From an uncultured bacterium (GTDB taxonomy: Bacteria > Actinomycetota > Coriobacteriia > Coriobacteriales > Coriobacteriaceae): a stretch of DNA of 11,910 bases. This document shows, one piece after another, positions 5,958 to 11,910 of the stretch (its first letter is position 1; the number at the start of each line of letters is the position of its first letter). Position numbers and translations under genes: made by a program. The notes under the pieces are model-generated. The model worked only from the letters and a program-made list of their open reading frames with translations, made no database searches and was not told the DNA's origin. The stretch spans positions 1 to 11,910 of the forward strand of contig CAJMSV010000053.1 in the NCBI GenBank assembly GCA_905216175.1. Direction: 5' to 3'.

Positions 5958-8318
5958 CTAAGCCAACCCCAGCAATATGCCCGCCGAATGCACGACAAAC
6001 GCCACGATCCAGGCAACGGCGACCTGAAACGCGAATACGGCCACGGCATAGCGCGCGCCCAACTCGCTCTTGACGGCGCCGATTGCCGCCACACAAGGCG
6101 GGTACAGCAACGTAAAGACCAAGAACACGTAGGCGGTAAACGGCGAAAACATGGTCGACAGCGCCGCGGGCGACGTTGCGCCCAAAAGCACCGTGAGCGT
6201 CGAGATGACGCTCTCCTTGGCAATGAGCCCCGTGACGAGCGCCGTCGAGGCGCGCCAGTCGCCAAAGCCGAGCGGGGCCAACACCGGCGCGATGATGCTA
6301 CCCAGACCGGCAAGCAGGCTTTGCGACTGGTCGGCGACCACGTTAAAGCGGATGTCGAACGTCTGAAGGAACCAGATGACCACGGTCGCGGCAAAGATAA
6401 TGGTAAAGGCCTTGGTGATGAAGTCCTTAGCCTTATCCCATGCCAGCATCACCGTTGTCTTGACGCTCGGCAGGCGGTAATTGGGAAGCTCCATGATAAA
6501 CGGCACCGGGTCGCCCTTAAATGCCGTGCGGTTGAGCACCAAAGCCGCGATGCAGCCGACCACGATACCGATCAGATAGAGCGAGACCATGGCGGGGACC
6601 GTCGCCTGCGGGAAAAACGCCCCGCACAGCAAGCCGTAAACCGGCAACTTGGCTGAACAGCTCATAAACGGCGTGAGCATGACCGTCATCTTGCGGTCGT
6701 GCTCGGATGGGAGCGTACGGGTCGACATGATAGCCGGCACGGTGCAGCCAAAACCGACGAGCATGGGCACGAAGCTGCGGCCCGACAGGCCAAAGCGACG
6801 CAACACCTTATCCATGACAAAGGCCACGCGTGCCATGTAGCCGGAGTCTTCCAGAATGGAGAGGAACAAAAAGAGCACGACGATAATCGGCAGGAAGGTC
6901 AGCACGCTGCCCACGCCCGTAAGCACGCCGTCGACAGCCAGCGAGCGCACCACGTCGTTGGTTCCGAACGCCTTAAGACCTGCATCGGCCGAGGCGATGA
7001 TGACAGCGATGCCATCCTCCATGAGTCCCTGCAACGCCGCGCCGATCACGCCAAACGTCAGCCAAAAGACGAGGCCCATGATCAACAGAAACGCCGGAAT
7101 GGCCGTATAGCGACCCGTCAGAATGCGGTCGATTTTGACAGAGCGCACGTGTTCGCGGCTTTCGTGCGGCTTGACGACGCAGCGCCCGCACACGTCGCCG
7201 ATAAAGCTAAAGCGCATATCGGCCAGCGCGGACAGGCGGTCGGTGCCAGCCTCGCCCTCCATCTGGGTAATGATGTGCTCGATGGCGTCGAGCTCGTTGC
7301 GGTCCAGGTGAAGCGCCTCGGTTACCAGCTCGTCACCCTCAACCAGCTTGGTCGCCGCAAAACGCACGGGGATGTGCGCCGTCGCGGCATGGTCCTCGAT
7401 AAGGTTGGCAATGCCGTGGATGCAGCGATGCAGCGCACCGCCGTCCGGACCGTCGGGCGCACAAAAGTCCAGGCGACCAGGGCGCTCGCGAAAGCGCGCC
7501 ACGTGCAGGGCATGATCCACCAGCTCGCCGATGCCCTCGTTGCGGGCAGCGCTAATGGGGACAACGGGCACGCCCAGCAGGCTCTCGAGCAAGTTGACGT
7601 CTACGGCGCCGCCGTTGGCCGTCACCTCATCCATCATGTTGAGCGCGATGACCATGGGGCGGTCGAGCTCCATGAGCTGCAGTGTCAGGTACAGGTTGCG
7701 CTCGATGTTGGTGGCGTCAATGATGTCGATGATGGCGTCCGGACGCTCGTCGAGGATGAACTGACGGCTCACGACCTCCTCGCCTGTGTACGGCGACAGG
7801 GAGTAAATGCCGGGCAGGTCGGTAACGCTCGCCGCGGGATGGTTACGGATGGTGCCATCTTTGCGGTCGACCGTCACGCCGGGAAAGTTACCGACGTGCT
7901 GGTTGGAGCCCGTCAGCTGGTTGAATAACGTGGTCTTGCCGCAGTTTTGGTTGCCGGCGAGGGCAAAGTGCAGCGGCGCGCCCTCGGGCACGGCCGTCTT
8001 TGCCGCACGGGGCGAATACGTCCCCTCGCCCAGCGCCGGATGCTCCGTCGTGCCGATTGCGGCGTTAGCGCGCGGACCTGTATCGGTGTCGTGAATACCC
8101 ACGAGCTCGATGCGAGCGGCATCGTCCTTACGCAGTGTCAACTCGTAGCCACGCAGGCGGATCTCGAGCGGGTCACCCATGGGGGCGTACTTCATCATGG
8201 TGACTTCGGTGCCCGGCGTTAGACCCATGTCCAAAATATGCTGTCGGAGTGCCTGATCGTCCGATGCCACCGATGCGACAACGGCGTCCTTTCCAATCTC
8301 GAGTGTATCGAGCTTCAC
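5958..8318 (-). CDS. feoB: FeoA-FeoB fusion, ferrous iron transporter
   Basis: The 786-residue protein imports Fe2+ across the inner membrane. A FeoA-like SH3-type domain occupies about residues 1-76, then a polar linker to about 115. The FeoB G domain follows, with G1 GNQNCGKTT at 122-130, G2 around GVTVDRKDG (147-155), G3 DLPG at 167-170, G4 NMMD at 227-230 and G5 SAA at 256-258. The membrane part carries the signature segments GFGCTVPA (Cys525) and FMSCSAKLPVY (Cys554), and the C-terminal PPCVAAIGAVKSELG. The start is the GTG at 8316-8318 behind GGGGGAGGA; the frame extends upstream to 8480 but through the promoter region. FeoA is usually a separate protein of about 75 residues, while fusions are known in some lineages. 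No separate feoA or feoC gene is nearby. All key residues seem intact, so the protein should be functional. Confidence 0.95.
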   Translation of the reverse strand: MKLDTLEIGKDAVVASVASDDQALRQHILDMGLTPGTEVTMMKYAPMGDPLEIRLRGYELTLRKDDAARIELVGIHDTDTGPRANAAIGTTEHPALGEGTYSPRAAKTAVPEGAPLHFALAGNQNCGKTTLFNQLTGSNQHVGNFPGVTVDRKDGTIRNHPAASVTDLPGIYSLSPYTGEEVVSRQFILDERPDAIIDIIDATNIERNLYLTLQLMELDRPMVIALNMMDEVTANGGAVDVNLLESLLGVPVVPISAARNEGIGELVDHALHVARFRERPGRLDFCAPDGPDGGALHRCIHGIANLIEDHAATAHIPVRFAATKLVEGDELVTEALHLDRNELDAIEHIITQMEGEAGTDRLSALADMRFSFIGDVCGRCVVKPHESREHVRSVKIDRILTGRYTAIPAFLLIMGLVFWLTFGVIGAALQGLMEDGIAVIIASADAGLKAFGTNDVVRSLAVDGVLTGVGSVLTFLPIIVVLFLFLSILEDSGYMARVAFVMDKVLRRFGLSGRSFVPMLVGFGCTVPAIMSTRTLPSEHDRKMTVMLTPFMSCSAKLPVYGLLCGAFFPQATVPAMVSLYLIGIVVGCIAALVLNRTAFKGDPVPFIMELPNYRLPSVKTTVMLAWDKAKDFITKAFTIIFAATVVIWFLQTFDIRFNVVADQSQSLLAGLGSIIAPVLAPLGFGDWRASTALVTGLIAKESVISTLTVLLGATSPAALSTMFSPFTAYVFLVFTLLYPPCVAAIGAVKSELGARYAVAVFAFQVAVAWIVAFVVHSAGILLGLA

Positions 8319-8377
8319 GTCCGTGTTCCTCCCCCGGCGCCCACAGGGCGTTGTATTTATGTTCACCAAGGCTAACA

Positions 8378-8438
8378 GTTTGCCATGGCTAACCAATTTT
8401 AAGCTTACATGATAGCGTGAACACACAACGACGTTCAA
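8378..8438 (-). promoter_or_regulatory. Candidate feoAB promoter and operator
   Basis: On the minus strand TTGAAC (8438-8433) is followed after 18 nt by TATCAT (8414-8409), placing a start near 8402 and a leader of about 84 nt. Just downstream is a near-perfect palindrome, on the plus strand GTTTGCCATGGCTAAC (8378-8393), with one mismatched pair. A second copy of its GGCTAAC half lies at 8370-8376, 17 bp away. GTTAGCC half-sites resemble those of DtxR/IdeR iron repressor boxes, but the spacing differs from the 19-bp consensus. A metal-dependent repressor site is plausible for an iron gene and remains inference. Confidence 0.4.
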
Positions 8439-8453
8439 TCGACAGATTGCTGC

Positions 8454-8554
8454 AAGGAACGTCCCCAAGTGCCGGCACAAAAGGAACGTCCCCGAGTGCC
8501 AAGTGCCGCAAGAGTGTCCCTTTCGACTAGTCGCTTAAGAACGTCCCCAATGAC
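8454..8554. repeat. Cluster of short AAGGAACGTCCCC repeats
   Basis: AAGGAACGTCCCCAAGTGCC occurs at 8454-8473 and again with one change at 8481-8500 (27-bp period). Extra or degenerate pieces are AAGTGCC at 8501-8507 and AAGAACGTCCCCAA at 8537-8550. A perfect 10-bp palindrome GTGCCGGCAC (8469-8478) lies between the two full copies. I recall such units as dispersed repeats in coriobacterial genomes; they look like REP-type elements, which elsewhere are mobilised by Y1 (RAYT) transposases. No transposase is encoded here. The link to a mobiliser is inference. Confidence 0.6.
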
Positions 8555-8612
8555 TACCTACGCCAAGCCCTTGACAGCTAGGACGATGCCGATGTCTTGG
8601 AACCGACAGCGA

Positions 8613-8711
8613 AAGCCCGCCAGGGCGAGCAAGTTGCCTTGAAACGAGGCGGCATTGACCTTCTGGTCATGCCGCCGAAGTTGAAAGGCAGATTGCCGCC
8701 CTGGCGGGCTT
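8613..8711. repeat. 99-nt nested inverted repeat able to form one long hairpin
   Basis: The outer arms are perfect over 15 bp: AAGCCCGCCAGGGCG (8613-8627) and its complement at 8697-8711. The inner arms GGCGGCATTGACC (8648-8660) and GGTCATGCCGCC (8665-8676) pair over 12 bp with one bulged T and a TTCT loop. The middle parts (8628-8647 and 8677-8696) pair in blocks of 4, 6 and 3 bp. The whole could fold as a single long stem in either strand. It may be a miniature mobile element, a REP-type unit or a structured RNA. No protein with a start signal is seen here. Confidence 0.6.
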
Positions 8712-8724
8712 GCAGCGTCAAGTG

Positions 8725-8752
8725 GTTACGGCGTTTGGTAAAACGCCGTAAC
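8725..8752. repeat. Perfect 12-bp hairpin at the 3' end of the hydrolase gene
   Basis: GTTACGGCGTTT (8725-8736) and its exact complement at 8741-8752 flank a GGTA loop. The stem begins at the stop codon of the minus-strand hydrolase gene, a normal place for transcript termination or 3'-end protection. No T run follows on either strand, so it is not a textbook intrinsic terminator. Confidence 0.55.
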
Positions 8753-9654
8753 TAAAACCCGTGGCGCTCGAGGAAGCGGAAGGCCAGGCGGATCCAGGGA
8801 CGGACGGAAACCTGCTTGTCCTCGTTGTCGACCGCGGTGTTGGCGTTGCCGAGCGAAAGGCCGTGACCACCTTGGTCAAAGACGTGCATCTCGCAAGGGA
8901 CGCCCTCCTCTGCCATGCGTTGGGCAAACGGATAGACCTGCGCGATCGGCGCCGTTTTGTCGTCGGACACGCCCCACACAAAGGTCGGCGGCATCTGACG
9001 CGAAACATGCGTGGTGGGGCAGATGTCGGCCAAATGCTCGTCAGTTGCCTCGCCACCCGTCACCATCGACAGGTAGTCGTTGAGCAAATCGCGCCCCGTC
9101 TTGCCGCCCGTCTTGGGCACACGCAAGTCAATGCGCGGATCGCGCGTCTGCATGTCGCGCACATAGGCAAAGTCGAGCAATGGATAGCCCAGCACCACGG
9201 CATCGGGACGAATGTCGTCCGGACACGCCCCTGCCAAGCCCGCGAAGGGACCAGTCTTCCATTGCGTTGCCAGCGAAGCACAGATCATGCCGCCCGCCGA
9301 GAATCCCACGACGCACACACGCTTAGGATCGACATGCCACTCGTCTGCGCTGGCGCGCACCGTGGCGACCATCTTGGCAAGATCTGCCTGGGGGTGCGGA
9401 AAGCTCACGTCACCCGTAGAACTCGTGACATAGTTGAGCACAAAGGTCTGGTAACCGTGATCCAAAAACGCAAACGCCACCGGGTCCTGCTCGTGCGGAG
9501 CGATATGCGTAAACCCGCCTCCGCCGCAGATGATCACCGCGGGGCGGCGGCCATTGGGCTTGTCGGGCAGCGGCTCGGCACCCAAATACGTAAACGTCGC
9601 CGGATATTCCTCGGTCGGCTCCTCGCCCCACAGCGCATGGTTCTCGACAATCAT
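8752..9654 (-). CDS. Alpha/beta-hydrolase, esterase/lipase-like
   Basis: This 300-residue protein has the features of the BD-FAE/acetyl-esterase branch of the alpha/beta-hydrolase fold. The oxyanion-hole segment CGGGGFTH is at residues 43-50, the nucleophile elbow GFSAGG at 117-122 gives Ser119, the probable acid is Asp231 or Asp232 in SDDKTAP, and the catalytic His264 is in GGHGLS. No signal peptide or lipobox is seen, so the enzyme is probably cytoplasmic. The likely reaction is hydrolysis of a carboxyl ester, for example removal of acetyl groups from sugars; the true substrate is unknown. The start is the ATG at 9652-9654 behind AAGGGAG; an in-frame upstream extension to 9735 lacks a ribosome binding site. 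The gene is divergent from the EIIA gene, with 243 nt between. A minus-strand -10 candidate, GATAAT (9776-9771), lies in that gap, but its -35 is poor. Confidence 0.88.
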   Translation of the reverse strand: MIVENHALWGEEPTEEYPATFTYLGAEPLPDKPNGRRPAVIICGGGGFTHIAPHEQDPVAFAFLDHGYQTFVLNYVTSSTGDVSFPHPQADLAKMVATVRASADEWHVDPKRVCVVGFSAGGMICASLATQWKTGPFAGLAGACPDDIRPDAVVLGYPLLDFAYVRDMQTRDPRIDLRVPKTGGKTGRDLLNDYLSMVTGGEATDEHLADICPTTHVSRQMPPTFVWGVSDDKTAPIAQVYPFAQRMAEEGVPCEMHVFDQGGHGLSLGNANTAVDNEDKQVSVRPWIRLAFRFLERHGF

Positions 9655-9667
9655 ATGTGCTCCCTTC

Positions 9668-9682
9668 GCGCAAATTATGCGC
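9668..9682. repeat. Inverted repeat before the hydrolase ribosome binding site
   Basis: GCGCA-AATTA-TGCGC is an inverted repeat with 5-bp arms and a 5-bp centre, 14 nt upstream of the hydrolase start codon. It could be a protein-binding site or a small RNA hairpin in the leader. Its geometry equals that of the inverted repeat at 5753-5767, although the sequence differs. Confidence 0.3.
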
Positions 9683-9780
9683 CCTTGTTTTTCGCCTTCA
9701 AGCGTACCCCACTTGAACCCGTGGCGCAGAAACACTCCGGCAATAAGTTTCCCTTCAACTGATATATCACATTATCCCAG

Positions 9781-9850
9781 TTCAGAGGTATCTTTGAGCA
9801 GCGTAGAATAGGGGCGTTGACCAAGCCGCGAAACACATGTGAAATGTTTC
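9781..9850 (+). promoter_or_regulatory. Candidate promoter and operator of the EIIA gene
   Basis: TTCAGA (9781-9786) is followed after 17 nt by TAGAAT (9804-9809), a 5/6 match to the -10 consensus; a start would fall near 9816 with a leader of about 82 nt. A second option is TTGACC (9817-9822) with TGAAAT (9840-9845), also 17 nt apart. An inverted repeat GAAACA-N9-TGTTTC (9830-9835 and 9845-9850) lies downstream of the first -10, or over the second, and could be an operator. I cannot choose between the two promoters from sequence alone. Confidence 0.4.
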
Positions 9851-9897
9851 CGGCAAACCAAACGCGCGATATGCGCCTATTTAAGTTGGAGGCAACT

Positions 9898-10461
9898 ATG
9901 GGTCTGCTCGATTCGTTTAAGTCCACCTTCACCTCGACCGGCGAGGCGTCCGTTCCGCCCGCAGCAAGCTTCGCCACCCGCGAAGGCGTCATCTATGCCC
10001 CCGTCAACGGCGTGCTCGTCAACCTGAACGAGGTTCCCGACGAGACGATCGCCTCGGGCATGCTTGGCCAGGGCTATGGCATCGAGCCCATTACCGGCAC
10101 CATCTATGCGCCCGCCAACGGCCGCATCGGCGCCACCACTGTCACCAACCACTCCATTGGCATGATCACCGAAGACGGTCTTCGCGTGTTCATCCATGTT
10201 GGCCTGGGCACCGTGGAAATGAACGGCAAGGGTTTTGCCCGCTTTGTCGAGATGGGCGATGTGGTCAAGGCAGGCCAGCCGCTCATCAGCTTCGACCGCG
10301 AGGCCATTAAGGCCGCTGGTCACGAGGACATCGTGACCGTCATCGTCTCCGAGCTCGATCGTCTTAAGAGCATCGACCATGTCGGCGAGTCCGGAACGCT
10401 TATCGGCGGCAACCCGCTCGTCAAGCTTGGCGACCCGCTGCTGGTAGCCAAGACCAAGTAG
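9898..10461 (+). CDS. crr: PTS EIIA component, glucose family (stand-alone)
   Basis: This soluble cytoplasmic phosphocarrier passes phosphate from HPr to an EIIB domain. The 187-residue protein has the single-domain EIIA-Glc fold signature: ITGTIYAPANG at 65-75, the conserved His85 in TNHSIGMITEDG, and the phosphorylated His100 in VFIHVGLGTVEMNGKGF. Escherichia coli EIIA-Glc (Crr) has 169 residues, so this is a full-length single-domain protein with a slightly longer N-terminus. The start is the ATG at 9898-9900 behind GGAGG; the frame extends upstream to 9817, with no support. It is monocistronic with its own terminator. The window also encodes an EIICB permease (3979-5643) that has no EIIA domain, so this protein may serve it, along with any other EIIA-less glucose-family permease in the genome. 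Whether it also has the regulatory roles of enterobacterial Crr cannot be told. Confidence 0.93.
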   Translation: MGLLDSFKSTFTSTGEASVPPAASFATREGVIYAPVNGVLVNLNEVPDETIASGMLGQGYGIEPITGTIYAPANGRIGATTVTNHSIGMITEDGLRVFIHVGLGTVEMNGKGFARFVEMGDVVKAGQPLISFDREAIKAAGHEDIVTVIVSELDRLKSIDHVGESGTLIGGNPLVKLGDPLLVAKTK

Positions 10462-10499
10462 CCAGGCCCCGCACCACACAGCCAAAAGGTACCTCGTCG

Positions 10500-10537
10500 A
10501 GCGCCCGCGACCATCTGGCCGCGGGCGCTTTTCGTTT
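10500..10537 (+). terminator. Intrinsic terminator of the EIIA gene
   Basis: AGCGCCCGCG (10500-10509) and CGCGGGCGCT (10520-10529) form a perfect 10-bp GC-rich stem around a 10-nt loop, followed by TTTTCGTTT. It lies 39 nt after the EIIA stop codon and before the asnS promoter, so the two genes are separate transcription units. Confidence 0.85.
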
Positions 10538-10587
10538 GAAAAACCATCCCGCCAATGCCTTATCTGTATAGCCCAAATGAGCCGAGC

Positions 10588-10596
10588 TGCTAGAAT
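10588..10596 (+). promoter_or_regulatory. Extended -10 promoter of asnS
   Basis: TGCTAGAAT is a 5/6 -10 hexamer with the TG-N extension, as also seen before the MFS gene. A start near 10603 gives a leader of about 40 nt, too short for a T-box riboswitch. No good -35 is visible. Confidence 0.5.
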
Positions 10597-10642
10597 ATCG
10601 AACTGTATGGATAACCATCATTCAACCGTTATGGGAGGATAC

Positions 10643-11910
<1,268 letters not shown>

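Noticed and set aside
6699..7928. 409-codon plus-strand frame opposite feoAB
   Set aside because: It is an antisense shadow; the translated product is low-complexity, rich in His, Arg and Ala, and the minus strand carries the complete FeoB motifs.
8560..8650. Possible minus-strand peptide across the inverted repeat
   Set aside because: A short open stretch reads as a plausible peptide, but it has no start codon with a ribosome binding site, and the inverted-repeat symmetry explains the sequence better.
8761..9762. 333-codon plus-strand frame opposite the hydrolase gene
   Set aside because: It is an antisense shadow; the minus strand has the catalytic Ser, Asp and His motifs and a proper ribosome binding site.
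10597..10642. T-box riboswitch before asnS
   Set aside because: The leader after the predicted promoter is only about 40 nt, with no room for a T-box structure and no antiterminator sequence.

Overview
The window looks like chromosomal DNA of a gut coriobacterium (Actinomycetota), most like Collinsella. This is inferred from the moderately high GC, strong GGAGG-type ribosome binding sites, GTG starts, the gene mix, and a cluster of AAGGAACGTCCCC repeats that I associate with that group. I could not confirm the taxon by search.

Layout. Positions 1-521 (minus) hold the N-terminal part of a SotB-type MFS efflux transporter, with a clear extended -10 promoter upstream. Positions 697-1524 (minus) encode an unrecognised membrane protein. 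Positions 1615-5643 form a phosphotransferase (PTS) sugar locus: a family 4 phospho-glycosidase (minus), a divergent RpiR/MurR-type regulator (plus), and a glucose/maltose-family EIICB permease (minus) convergent with the regulator. Positions 5958-8318 (minus) encode a FeoA-FeoB fusion for ferrous iron uptake. Positions 8319-8751 hold no gene; they carry the likely feo promoter and operator, a cluster of short repeats, a 99-nt nested inverted repeat and a perfect 12-bp hairpin. Positions 8752-9654 (minus) encode an alpha/beta-hydrolase. Divergent from it, 9898-10461 (plus) encodes a stand-alone EIIA of the glucose family, closed by an intrinsic terminator. Positions 10643-11910 (plus) hold asnS, which runs off the window.

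How the genes fit together. GH4 hydrolase, RpiR regulator and EIICB are the same three components as the Bacillus subtilis malA-glvR-malP (glv) locus. The permease would import and phosphorylate an alpha- or beta-glucoside, the hydrolase would split the phosphorylated product, and the regulator, whose SIS domain may sense a sugar phosphate, would control expression. The EIICB has no EIIA domain, so the EIIA at 9898-10461 is an obvious candidate phosphate donor. The rest (feoAB, hydrolase, asnS) is ordinary housekeeping or transport content.

I found no convincing new system. The points most worth checking are a mutually exclusive base-pairing arrangement over the regulator's ribosome binding site, the hybrid specificity motif of the GH4 enzyme, the palindrome shared by the divergent PTS-locus promoters, and the large inverted repeat downstream of the hydrolase gene.
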